NCBI GenBank assembly: GCA_015234115.1
Contig: JADFWP010000023.1
Location: forward strand, 1 to 41,237
Length of the DNA: 41,237 nucleotides
Source: Magnetococcales bacterium
GTDB lineage: Bacteria; Pseudomonadota; Magnetococcia; Magnetococcales; Magnetaquicoccaceae
Direction: 5' to 3'
Below, in pieces: positions 25,262 to 32,521 of the stretch. The translations under genes and the position numbers were made by a program. Position 1 is the first letter of the stretch. Each line of letters begins with the position of its first letter. Below the pieces are notes generated by a model. That model ran no database searches, was not told where the DNA came from, and saw nothing but the letters and a program-made list of their open reading frames with translations.

Positions 25262-25656
25262 TCGCTCACCGCGTCGAATCCCTGATCCGGCGTGTTCTCC
25301 GGTTGGCCTTCCACCCGCACCAGCACGCCGCACGGGACGCAGGCCGTGGTGCGTCCGGCGCCCTGGATCCAACCGGTGCGGGTGCCGATCATGCGCGGGC
25401 TTTGGTATTCCAGCAGACGGACCCGTCCCTGTTCCACCTGAATGGTCACCGGGCCGAGTCGTCCGGCAAGCTCTTTTTTGGTGTCCTGGGAGAGCGGCAG
25501 GGTCAGCACCGGTCGGTTGTCCCGGAAGACCACGGCCTGTTTTCCCGGTTTGCCATGGGCGGTCACGCCGCTGACCACGATGGCCAGAGCGGTGATTCCC
25601 ATCACCAGGCGATCCATGGGGGTGGAGGCGCGGGCGAGCAGGGCCGGAAATTTCAT
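25258..25656 (-). CDS. NusG domain II-containing exported protein
   Basis: 132 residues: a membrane or signal segment (LVMGITALAIVVSGVTA, about 18-34) followed by a NusG_II beta domain (RVRLLEYQSPRMIGTRT; GWIQGAGRTTACVPCGVLV). Despite the name this is an envelope domain unrelated to transcription elongation in function. The two cysteines in ACVPCG are unusual compared with the common CVPN form. It sits between apbE and the Gx transporter, the typical redox-module context. Overlaps ATGA on both sides. Function undetermined. Confidence 0.85.
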   Translation of the reverse strand: MKFPALLARASTPMDRLVMGITALAIVVSGVTAHGKPGKQAVVFRDNRPVLTLPLSQDTKKELAGRLGPVTIQVEQGRVRLLEYQSPRMIGTRTGWIQGAGRTTACVPCGVLVRVEGQPENTPDQGFDAVSE

Positions 25657-26690
25657 CGGGGCGCAGCCTTGGTGCCGATGAATCCGGGTGTTTTGATGAA
25701 CGTGCCGTCGGCACGGATCAGGAATGCCTCGCTGCCGGGGAAATGGCGCAGCAGTTTGAGTCCCTCCTCTCCGCCCAGGACGAAGAGGGCGGTGCTCAGG
25801 GCATCGGCGGTCATCGAGTCCGCAGCCTGAACGGTGACTGAAATCAGACCCGAACGGGCTGGCGCACCCAGCTTGGGATCGAGAATGTGGTGGTAACGCA
25901 CCCCGTCGGACATGAAATAGCGTTCGTAATCGCCGGAGGTGGAGATGGCGCGGGAACCGGCCACATCCATCACGGCCACCACGCCTTCGGGATTTCTGGG
26001 ATCACGCAGGCCGATATGCCAGGGTTGTCCCCCCTTGGCGCCGGCAATGCGCATGTCGCCGCCGGCGTTGATCAGCGCATTGGCCACACCGGCCCGTTGC
26101 AGCACCTCCAGGGCGCGTTCCACCGCATAGCCTTTGGCAATGCCGCCGAGATCCAGCGCGACGGCGGTATTGGCCAGCAGGATCTGCTGTTCCGGAGTGA
26201 TGGTGATGCCCTGATCGGGCAGGCCGTTGCGGGCATCGAGCCAGTTGTGGATCGCTGCGGTGGGGGGCGGGGCTTCGGGCGGAGGCTCGCGGGAGAAACC
26301 CCACACATCCGAAAGGGGGGCGATGCCGATGTCGAAGGCCCCCCTGGTCAGTCGTCCCATCTCCACGCCGCGTTCGATGACTCCGATCAGTTCTTCGGGT
26401 ACGGCATGGGGTTCGCCGCGTGGCGCCTGGTTCAAATGGGCCACGGCGCTTTCGGGCATGAAACGGCTCATCATGGCCTCGATCCGGCCAATCTCTTCGA
26501 AGGCCAGATCCATGGCCCGATCCGCCTTGTTCTCTTCCACGCCCCAGGTGGAGATGGAGACCAGCGTGCCCATCTGCAAGCGGGTTGAAACATACATCCG
26601 CGTCGGAGCGGTGATCATGAAGCCCCAGGTCAGCAGGGCGGCTGCGCCGATCAACCCAAGCATCATGATCCACCAGCGACGCGGATTCAT
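25653..26690 (-). CDS. apbE: FAD:protein FMN transferase ApbE
   Basis: Transfers FMN from FAD to a Thr/Ser of target proteins such as RnfG, NqrB/C or FMN-binding-domain electron carriers, in the periplasm. 345 residues with an N-terminal anchor (IMMLGLIGAAALLTWGFMI). Motifs: MGTLVSISTWG, MSRFMPESAVAHLNQA, GAFDIGIAPLSDVWGF, ALDLGGIAKGYAVERAL, INAGGDMRIAG, AISTSGDYERYFM and YHHILDPKLGAPA; Mg/FAD-binding Asp and Thr follow in SMTADALSTALFVLG. No flavin acceptor (FMN-bind) gene is seen within the window. The start overlaps the rsmE stop by 4 bases. Confidence 0.94.
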   Translation of the reverse strand: MNPRRWWIMMLGLIGAAALLTWGFMITAPTRMYVSTRLQMGTLVSISTWGVEENKADRAMDLAFEEIGRIEAMMSRFMPESAVAHLNQAPRGEPHAVPEELIGVIERGVEMGRLTRGAFDIGIAPLSDVWGFSREPPPEAPPPTAAIHNWLDARNGLPDQGITITPEQQILLANTAVALDLGGIAKGYAVERALEVLQRAGVANALINAGGDMRIAGAKGGQPWHIGLRDPRNPEGVVAVMDVAGSRAISTSGDYERYFMSDGVRYHHILDPKLGAPARSGLISVTVQAADSMTADALSTALFVLGGEEGLKLLRHFPGSEAFLIRADGTFIKTPGFIGTKAAPR

Positions 26691-27424
26691 CCCATGTCTC
26701 CCCACAGCAGTTGACAGGCTGCGACCGTGATGATGGCAGCGGTTTCGGCGCGCAGAATGCGCGGTCCCAGAGAGACCGTGACGAATCCCAGCCGCTCCCG
26801 GGCCAGATCGACCTCTTCGGCGCTCAATCCGCCTTCGGGACCGATCAGCAGGGTGATGGCGTTGCCGGGGTGGGGCAGTTCCTTCAGGCGCGCTCCTTGC
26901 GTTCCGGCTGCCTCCCAGAAGAGCAGTCGGGGCGCGGAATCCAGCACGCCTTCCAGCGCCTCCCAGCCCAGCGGATCGAGCAGTTCCGGCACCCGTGTCC
27001 GGCCACACTGCTGGGCCGCTTCCACGGCGATGCGTTGCAGCCGTCGGGTTTTGTTTTCGCTCTGGCGGGCATCCGGTCGGCTCACGCCGTAGCGGGTGAG
27101 CAGCGGAATCATCCGGTCCACACCAGCTTCGACCGCTTTTTGCACCGCCAGTTCAATGGAACCGCTTTTGGTCAGTCCCAGAATCAGGGTCACGGCCAGC
27201 GGGGAGTCCCGTTCTCCGGCCACAAAGCGGAGCGGTTCGACGATCAGTTCCGGGGCGGTCGCGACGATCTGCGCGTGCCATTCGCCGGCGGCGCCGTTGA
27301 AGAGCGTCACCCCGTCACCCGGTCGCAGGCGCAGGGTCCGGGCCACCCGGTGCCGTTCGGTGTCGTCGAGCGCGATCCGTTCTCCGGCACGCAACGGTTG
27401 GGAAACAAACAGTCGTGGAGTCAT
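26687..27424 (-). CDS. rsmE: 16S rRNA (uracil-1498-N3)-methyltransferase RsmE
   Basis: SPOUT-family methyltransferase modifying U1498 of 16S rRNA with S-adenosylmethionine, 245 residues. PUA-like N-terminus (ERHRVARTLRLRPGD), then the trefoil-knot domain: ILGLTKSGSIELAVQKAVE, GVDRMIPLLTRYGVSR, LLIGPEGGLSAEEVDLA and VSLGPRILRAETAAI. It heads a six-gene minus-strand operon, an arrangement where a housekeeping gene drives envelope redox genes. ATG at 27424 is the natural start. Upstream (27425-27510) holds its likely promoter, not identified. Confidence 0.96.
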   Translation of the reverse strand: MTPRLFVSQPLRAGERIALDDTERHRVARTLRLRPGDGVTLFNGAAGEWHAQIVATAPELIVEPLRFVAGERDSPLAVTLILGLTKSGSIELAVQKAVEAGVDRMIPLLTRYGVSRPDARQSENKTRRLQRIAVEAAQQCGRTRVPELLDPLGWEALEGVLDSAPRLLFWEAAGTQGARLKELPHPGNAITLLIGPEGGLSAEEVDLARERLGFVTVSLGPRILRAETAAIITVAACQLLWGDMG

Positions 27425-27510
27425 GACCCGTAAAAAAATCGCTGAGGGTGGCTCGATTCTGCCGAGGACACATTGCCCACGGCACCATTCCAGGATACTT
27501 TTATCGCGGA

Positions 27511-27573
27511 ACTCCCGTCAGGGATCTCCACGGTTGGGGGGTGAGGGGATGATCCCCCCATCATGCGAAAGTT
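27511..27573. repeat. Dispersed GC-rich element, copy B
   Basis: Begins ACTCCCGTCAGGGATCTCCA, continues through a GGGG-N-CCCC hairpin core, and ends near GCGAAAGTT. It matches copy A (22595-22656) over about 62 bases. It lies between divergent rsmE and ubiC, so here it is in a promoter region, not only at gene ends. Confidence 0.8.
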
Positions 27574-27641
27574 GATAAGTTTACCATGCATTGCAACCCT
27601 CATCCACCCGGTATGGAAACTCCCGCTTCAATTGGCATGCC

Positions 27642-28220
27642 ATGTCGTTGCCCTTTTCACTTCATCTGCTGACTCCCTGGCTCGCTCCGGAACCCTTTTT
27701 CGGGTTGGACGATCTGCCGGTGGCGACCCGGTTTCGGGCACTCGTCTCCAGCACCGACTCTCTGACCCGTCGTCTGGAAGTGTTGACCGCCGCGCCATCC
27801 AGGGTGCGGCTGGAGAGTCAGGAACGGCTGGCCGTGGACACCGTGGATGCCCTTCTTTGGGGCGCGGGGTATGCCGTTCCCGATGGGCAGGAGGGGCTGC
27901 TCTCCCGCAACGCCTGGTTGACGTTGGGCGATCGCGATCTGGTTTTTGCCCACTCCCGGCTGGCGCTTTCGGGCATGCCTCCGGCGATCCGTCGGGCCAT
28001 CGAACAGGGTGAGGAGCCGTTGGGCACGCTTTTTCTGGCGCAGGACGAGCCGGTGGAGCGGCTTGATCTGCATCTGGCCCTTGGTCACAGTCCGAGCCTG
28101 GCCCGTCGGGTCGGACTGGAGGAGGCCCACCGGTTTCTCGTGCGTCGCTCGTTGTTTCTGGTGGCTGGTGTGGTGTACGGGCGCATTCTGGAACTCTTTC
28201 TGATGGATCTCTCCCGGTGA
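27642..28220 (+). CDS. ubiC: Chorismate lyase-like protein (UbiC)
   Basis: Converts chorismate to 4-hydroxybenzoate and pyruvate, first step of ubiquinone head-group synthesis. 192 residues with the family pattern LTRRLEVLTAAPSRVRLESQ, the substrate-Arg segment SRNAWLTLGDRDLVFAHSRL, then EPLGTLFLAQDEPVER and RRSLFLVAGVVYGRILELFL at the end. Identity is moderate by eye, but the GTGA overlap with ubiA makes the assignment strong. ATG 27642 is preferred over TTG 27591, which would start inside the dispersed-element flank. Confidence 0.9.
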   Translation: MSLPFSLHLLTPWLAPEPFFGLDDLPVATRFRALVSSTDSLTRRLEVLTAAPSRVRLESQERLAVDTVDALLWGAGYAVPDGQEGLLSRNAWLTLGDRDLVFAHSRLALSGMPPAIRRAIEQGEEPLGTLFLAQDEPVERLDLHLALGHSPSLARRVGLEEAHRFLVRRSLFLVAGVVYGRILELFLMDLSR

Positions 28221-29089
28221 GCGGTTGGATCGGGCGTCTGCCCCATGCCTGGATGCGGGAGTCGTTGCTGCTGATGCGGGCGGATCGGCCCATCGGCACC
28301 TGGCTTTTGCTCTGGCCCGCCTTGTGGGCGCTGGCCGCAGCGGGCGGGGGGCGTCCCGCGTGGTCGTTGCTGGTGATTTTCTCTTTGGGCGCCTTCGTGA
28401 TGCGTTCCGCCGGCTGCGTGGCCAACGACATCACGGATCGGGATATCGATCCGCTGGTGGCCCGCACCCGCACCCGTCCTCTGGCTGCCGGGCGCATCTC
28501 CCTGAGGGCTGCCAAGCGGTTGCTGGTGGGACTGCTGGCGGTTGCCCTGGCCCTTGGCGCGCTGTTGCCGGTCATGACGCTCGGGCTGTGTGTGGCCGGG
28601 GCGCTGCTTGCCCTGACCTATCCTTTTGCCAAGCGTTTCATTCCCACGCCCCAGGTGCATCTTGGGGTGGCCTTTGCCTGGGGCGTGCCGATCGCCTGGA
28701 GCGCCGCCGTTCAGGAACTGCCCGTGGAGGCATGGATTCTGTTCGTGGCCGCCATCTGCTGGACCATCGGTTTCGACACCATCTACGCCATGATGGACCG
28801 GGAGGATGACCTGAAGGTGGGGGTCCATTCCACGGCGATCTTTTTTGGTCGTTTCGACATCGCGGCGACCGGTCTGCTCTATCTGCTGACGCTGGGGTTG
28901 TTGGCCGTGCTGGGAATCCGCCTGCACCTGAATGGCTTTTATGCCCTTTTTCTGCTGGGTGCGCTGGTTCACGCGGGCTGGCAGCTTTTCGTGATCCGCC
29001 ACCGGGAGACCGGCGCCGAATTGCGGGCTTTTCTGTCCAACAAGTGGTTCGGATGGCTGGTGTTTCTGGGGCTGATCGCCGGGGGGTGA
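28217..29089 (+). CDS. ubiA: 4-hydroxybenzoate polyprenyltransferase UbiA
   Basis: Inner-membrane prenyltransferase joining 4-hydroxybenzoate to a polyprenyl diphosphate, 290 residues and about eight to nine membrane segments. Mg-diphosphate motifs are NDITDRDID (Asn70-Asp78) and DTIYAMMDREDD near residue 190; RADRPIGTWLLLWPALW is the canonical N-terminal segment. GTG 28217 overlaps the ubiC stop. With ubiC it shows aerobic or facultative respiration with ubiquinone. Confidence 0.96.
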   Translation: MSGWIGRLPHAWMRESLLLMRADRPIGTWLLLWPALWALAAAGGGRPAWSLLVIFSLGAFVMRSAGCVANDITDRDIDPLVARTRTRPLAAGRISLRAAKRLLVGLLAVALALGALLPVMTLGLCVAGALLALTYPFAKRFIPTPQVHLGVAFAWGVPIAWSAAVQELPVEAWILFVAAICWTIGFDTIYAMMDREDDLKVGVHSTAIFFGRFDIAATGLLYLLTLGLLAVLGIRLHLNGFYALFLLGALVHAGWQLFVIRHRETGAELRAFLSNKWFGWLVFLGLIAGG

Positions 29090-29101
29090 CGAAGCGCCAA
29101 C

Positions 29102-29171
29102 GATCCAGAGGGCAAGATCCAGAGGGCAAGATCCAGAGGGCAAGATCCAGAGGGCAAGATCCAGAGGGCAA
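29102..29171. repeat. Five perfect copies of a 14-bp tandem repeat
   Basis: The unit GATCCAGAGGGCAA occurs five times without change or spacer at 29102-29115, 29116-29129, 29130-29143, 29144-29157 and 29158-29171, filling most of the ubiA-yqaA gap. It ends 17 bases before the downstream ATG. Perfect identity implies recent slippage and likely copy-number variation. Confidence 0.95.
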
Positions 29172-29188
29172 ACAAGGGGCCGGGTGAG

Positions 29189-29620
29189 ATGGATCTGGGG
29201 GTGGTATCGCTTTTTTTCGCCTCGCTGCTGGCAGCCACGATCCTGCCGTTTTCGTCCGAGGCGATTCTGGCGGCGTTGCTGCTGTCCGGTGAATTCGACC
29301 CCTGGTTGTTGTGGGGGGCCGCGACCTTGGGCAATGTGCTCGGGGCGCAGATCAATTGGGGTCTGGCGCGCTATTGTCTGCGTTTCCAGACCCGTCGCTG
29401 GTTTCCCGTGGATCCGCAGTCGCTGTCCAGGGCGGGAGAACGGTTTCGCGCCTGGGGCGGGGCGTGGAGTCTGCTTTTTTCCTGGTTGCCGTTGATCGGC
29501 GATCCGCTGACCTTTGCAGCCGGGATGTTCGGTGTCCCTTTTGTCCGGTTTTCGTTGCTGGTGGCATTGGGCAAGGCCGGACGCTATCTGCTGGTGGTCG
29601 CGCTCATCGGAGCAGAATGA
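29189..29620 (+). CDS. YqaA-type DedA-superfamily membrane protein
   Basis: 143 residues with about four hydrophobic segments. FFASLLAATILPFSSEAILA, WGAATLGNVLGAQINWGLAR and the signature SLLFSWLPLIGDPLTFAAGM match the YqaA branch of the DedA/SNARE-associated superfamily, implicated in membrane lipid or ion homeostasis. GGGCCGGGTGAG before ATG 29189 gives only a weak ribosome-binding site, and the 14-bp repeats lie just upstream, so copy number may alter expression. Its last 17 bases overlap the minus-strand 63-aa gene. Confidence 0.9.
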   Translation: MDLGVVSLFFASLLAATILPFSSEAILAALLLSGEFDPWLLWGAATLGNVLGAQINWGLARYCLRFQTRRWFPVDPQSLSRAGERFRAWGGAWSLLFSWLPLIGDPLTFAAGMFGVPFVRFSLLVALGKAGRYLLVVALIGAE

Positions 29621-29795
29621 AGCGGTCGTAATAATCGTCCAGAATGCCGCACAGCCGGGATTGCCGGGCATCGTCCACCCCTTCCATCTCCGCCAGTCCC
29701 TCGCGGTGCAGACGGCTGATCAGTGAGCTGTAGGCCGCCGGAATCTCTCTGAGCAGGTCCAGCTTGAGGCGCATCAGATCGGCACTTTCAAACAT
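29604..29795 (-). CDS. Small 63-aa protein of unknown function
   Basis: Soluble, charged and probably helical: MFESADLMRLKLDLLREIPA, then EMEGVDDARQSRLCGILDDY and YDRFILLR. No family recognised. The perfect AGGAGG six bases before ATG 29795 is the strongest evidence that it is a real gene; the frame extends to 29843, but without a comparable ribosome-binding site. It ends inside the last 17 bases of the yqaA gene on the other strand. Confidence 0.65.
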   Translation of the reverse strand: MFESADLMRLKLDLLREIPAAYSSLISRLHREGLAEMEGVDDARQSRLCGILDDYYDRFILLR

Positions 29796-29882
29796 GGGAG
29801 ACCTCCTGTTCGCTGCATGGGTTGATCGTTTGACGCTATTCACCCAAGCAAAAAAAATGCCATGATAAGGTGCCGATAACCG

Positions 29883-29924
29883 GGTGCCAGCGGTGAAAAA
29901 GACTTGGTGGCAGCGGCGAAAAGG
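29883..29924. repeat. Two imperfect 19-bp direct repeats (23-bp period)
   Basis: GGTGCCAGCGGTGAAAAAG (29883-29901) and GGTGGCAGCGGCGAAAAGG (29906-29924) differ at three positions and start 23 bases apart, just upstream of the MaoC-SDR gene. The two-turn spacing suits a regulator binding one face of the helix. A TTGACG at 29829-29834 could be the -35 of that operon. Role inferred only. Confidence 0.5.
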
Positions 29925-29964
29925 GGTACTCTATTCGCCATCGCATTGACTTTTCACCATTGGC

Positions 29965-31200
29965 ATGCCCGTGACCACCATCCCTCCCGCTTCCGAATTG
30001 ACCTTCCAACAAATCCAGGTCGGCGACGCCTTCCGGCTGGAAAAACGGTTCAGCGCCGAGGATGTCGATCGTTTCGCCGCTGTCAGCGGGGATTTCAGCC
30101 CGTTGCATCTGGATCACGACTATGCGGTGGCTGCCGGGTTCGAGGGGCGGGTGGTCCATGGCATGTTGCTGGCCGCGCTGTTTTCGCAACTGGTCGGCAT
30201 GCAGATTCCGGGGCGGCACGCCCTGTATCTGGCCCAGGATCTGGCGTTCCGGCGTCCGGTGCGGGTCGGGGAGCGGTTGACGGCCTGGGCGCGGGTCATT
30301 GGCAAGAATCCCACCACCCGCACCATTCTGCTCGCCACCGAAATCCGCAACGCCGACGATCAGGTGGCGGTCGGCGGCATGGCGCGGGTCAAAATTCGCG
30401 ACGAAGAGAGCGCCCAACCCCCGGAAGGGGTTGCCGGGACACCTCCCGTCTTGCAGCCGGGCCGCAAAACCGTCCTGATCACCGGTGGATCGGGTGGGGT
30501 CGGCTCGGTGACCGCCGCGCTGCTGGCGGCTGCGGATTGGGCGGTGGTGGTCCATTATTTCCAGAACGAAGAGCAGGCCAGACGGATCGTGCAGCAGATC
30601 ACCGCGTCCGGCGGCACCGCCATGGCCCTCCAGGCCGATCTGCGGGAGGCTGCCGCCGTGGAACGCCTGCTCCAACAGACGTTGCAGAGTTTTGGCCGTC
30701 TCGACGGGCTGGTCAATACGGCCTCCGGCGAGCTGTTTCATCGCCCCATCCAGGATCTGGAATGGTCCCATTTCTCCCAGCATCTCGATGTCCAGCTCCG
30801 GGCGGTCCATCAACTCTGCCGCGCCGCCCATGCCCATCTGAAAAAAAATGGCGGTGCGGTGGTCAATGTGCTCTCCCAGGTGGTTCAGGATACTCCGCCG
30901 GCCCACATGGCCGATTATGTGGCGGCCAAGTATGCCCTCAAGGGATTTTCCAAGGCATTGGCCGTGGAGTGGGCCGAGGATGCCATCCGGGTCAACACGG
31001 TTTCCCCCGGACTGCTGCGCACCGACCTGACCGAACACCTGAACGAACGGATTTTCAAAACCGAAATCGCCCGTACCCCGTTGCGGCGTCTCGCCACTCC
31101 GGACGATGTGGCCCGCGCCATCGCTTTTCTGCTCGGCGAGGGTGCCTCCTTTCTGACCGGTATCGATCTGCCCCTGACCGGGGGACAGGTGATGAATTAG
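29965..31200 (+). CDS. MaoC-like hydratase fused to SDR oxidoreductase
   Basis: 411 residues, two domains. Residues about 10-145 are a MaoC hot-dog fold: FAAVSGDFSPLHLDHDYA with the catalytic Asp/His, then GRVVHGMLLAALFSQ. After a short linker, about 165-411 is a short-chain dehydrogenase: TVLITGGSGGVGSVTAA (cofactor loop), LVNTASGEL, SQVVQDTPPAHMADYVAAK (Ser..Tyr-x3-Lys), and NTVSPGLLRTDL. Expected chemistry is hydration/dehydration and ketoreduction of a short 3-oxo/3-hydroxyacyl thioester; the ACP coded at 35274 is a plausible carrier. It leads the acyl-decoration operon. Confidence 0.9.
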   Translation: MPVTTIPPASELTFQQIQVGDAFRLEKRFSAEDVDRFAAVSGDFSPLHLDHDYAVAAGFEGRVVHGMLLAALFSQLVGMQIPGRHALYLAQDLAFRRPVRVGERLTAWARVIGKNPTTRTILLATEIRNADDQVAVGGMARVKIRDEESAQPPEGVAGTPPVLQPGRKTVLITGGSGGVGSVTAALLAAADWAVVVHYFQNEEQARRIVQQITASGGTAMALQADLREAAAVERLLQQTLQSFGRLDGLVNTASGELFHRPIQDLEWSHFSQHLDVQLRAVHQLCRAAHAHLKKNGGAVVNVLSQVVQDTPPAHMADYVAAKYALKGFSKALAVEWAEDAIRVNTVSPGLLRTDLTEHLNERIFKTEIARTPLRRLATPDDVARAIAFLLGEGASFLTGIDLPLTGGQVMN

Positions 31201-31225
31201 CCTGATCTGACACGGACCCACTTCC

Positions 31226-32521
31226 ATGCGCCTGTTCGCTTTGCCCGGAATCGCCCTCAGTCGTCTCAAGGCCCGTGCTCTTCGGGAGCATTATTGGGTA
31301 TTGCGGGACCATTTGCTCCGTCTGGGTCGCCTGCCGGATCATCCCGCCTTTGCCCGGCAGGTGTGGCTGGATCAGTGGCGGTTCGTGACCAATCGCGTCC
31401 AACCCGTGGATGGCGCGTGTCGCCAGCGTGCCCATGCCGCTGCCGAATGGCTGGTCCGCGCCTGGGAGAGCACCCCGGACGATGGGGTCTCCATGGGTTT
31501 TTTTCCGTGCGATCCTCCCGGTTCCTCTCCGCTGGGCAATGGCTGGCGTCCCTCCTATCCGGAGACGACCGGTTACATCATCGTTTCGTTGCTGGATTAT
31601 GCCATCCGTTTTTCCGATGCCCTCATGCGCGAGCGGGTGTTGGCCATGGCCCACTGGGAGGCGGAGATCCAGATGGCTTCGGGTGCGGTGCAGGGGGGGG
31701 CGGTCACCACGCCGGATCGTCAGCGACCGGCGGTGTTCAATACCGGCATGGTGTTGCAGGGGCTGGCGGCCATTCTGCAACATGAACCCGATGCCCGCCT
31801 GGAGCGGGCTGCCCGTCGTGCCGCCGATTTTCTGCTTGCGGACATGGATGCCGATGGGCATCTGCGCAGCCATGGCCAGTTCGTCGTGGTCCAACCCATC
31901 AAGACCTACAATTGTCTGTGCGCCTGGGGACTGCATCAGTTCGGCACCCTGGTTCAGGAGAGCCGCTACCGGCAGGCCGCCGTGCGGATCGCGCATGCCT
32001 CCATGCGGCTGCAACGGGTCAACGGCTGGTTTCCCCACAACTGTCTCTCCCGGGAAGAGGCTCCGTTGACCCACACCATCGGTTATACCTTGCAAGGACT
32101 GCTCGAAACCGGTGCCGCTGCCGGGGATGAGGCCCTGATCCATGCCGCCCGTCTCGGCATGGAACCCATTCTGGCTGCCATCTCACCCGATGGCTTTCTG
32201 CCGGGCCGCTTTCATGCCGACTGGACCCCGGCTTCGTTCAGTTCCTGTCTCACCGGCAGTGCGCAACTGGCGGTGGTCTGTTTTCGTCTGTTCCAGATTC
32301 TGGGGGATGCGACCTTCCTGGAGGCCGGGCACCGGTTGCTGGATTATCTCAAGGGGGTGCAGGTGACCGCTCCCGCGACCTCGCCGATGCGCGGCGCGTT
32401 GGCAGGTTCGTTTCCGATGTTTTTCGGGGAGTATCAATCCGCCGGATTTCCCAACTGGGCCACCAAGTATCTGCTCGACGGGCTGTTGTTGCAGGATCGG
32501 ATCATCGAGGGCCGGGCATGA
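31226..32521 (+). CDS. (alpha/alpha) toroid protein, polysaccharide-biosynthesis type
   Basis: 431 residues, no signal peptide. Repeating helical segments, Trp/His-rich turns and YPETTGYIIVSLLDYA, RPAVFNTGMVLQGLAA, NGWFPHNCLSREEAPLTHTI and FPNWATKYLLDGLLLQ indicate a six-hairpin or terpenoid-cyclase-like toroid similar to proteins often found in polysaccharide loci (VpsJ-type) and glucuronyl epimerases. Exact reaction unknown: sugar epimerase, lyase or binding scaffold. It begins 25 bases after the MaoC-SDR stop and ends in an ATGA overlap with the acyltransferase gene. Confidence 0.7.
   Translation: MRLFALPGIALSRLKARALREHYWVLRDHLLRLGRLPDHPAFARQVWLDQWRFVTNRVQPVDGACRQRAHAAAEWLVRAWESTPDDGVSMGFFPCDPPGSSPLGNGWRPSYPETTGYIIVSLLDYAIRFSDALMRERVLAMAHWEAEIQMASGAVQGGAVTTPDRQRPAVFNTGMVLQGLAAILQHEPDARLERAARRAADFLLADMDADGHLRSHGQFVVVQPIKTYNCLCAWGLHQFGTLVQESRYRQAAVRIAHASMRLQRVNGWFPHNCLSREEAPLTHTIGYTLQGLLETGAAAGDEALIHAARLGMEPILAAISPDGFLPGRFHADWTPASFSSCLTGSAQLAVVCFRLFQILGDATFLEAGHRLLDYLKGVQVTAPATSPMRGALAGSFPMFFGEYQSAGFPNWATKYLLDGLLLQDRIIEGRA

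Noticed and set aside
29102..29171. Possible CRISPR array
   Set aside because: Units are 14 bp, contiguous and without spacers; no cas genes.
28085..29671. 528-codon minus-strand open frame with PSGSCPLDLALWIL-like repeats
   Set aside because: The repeats are only the translated 14-bp DNA repeats; the rest is antisense to ubiA and yqaA.
29836..31269. 477-codon minus-strand open frame
   Set aside because: Antisense to the MaoC-SDR gene, with no start signal or recognisable domain.
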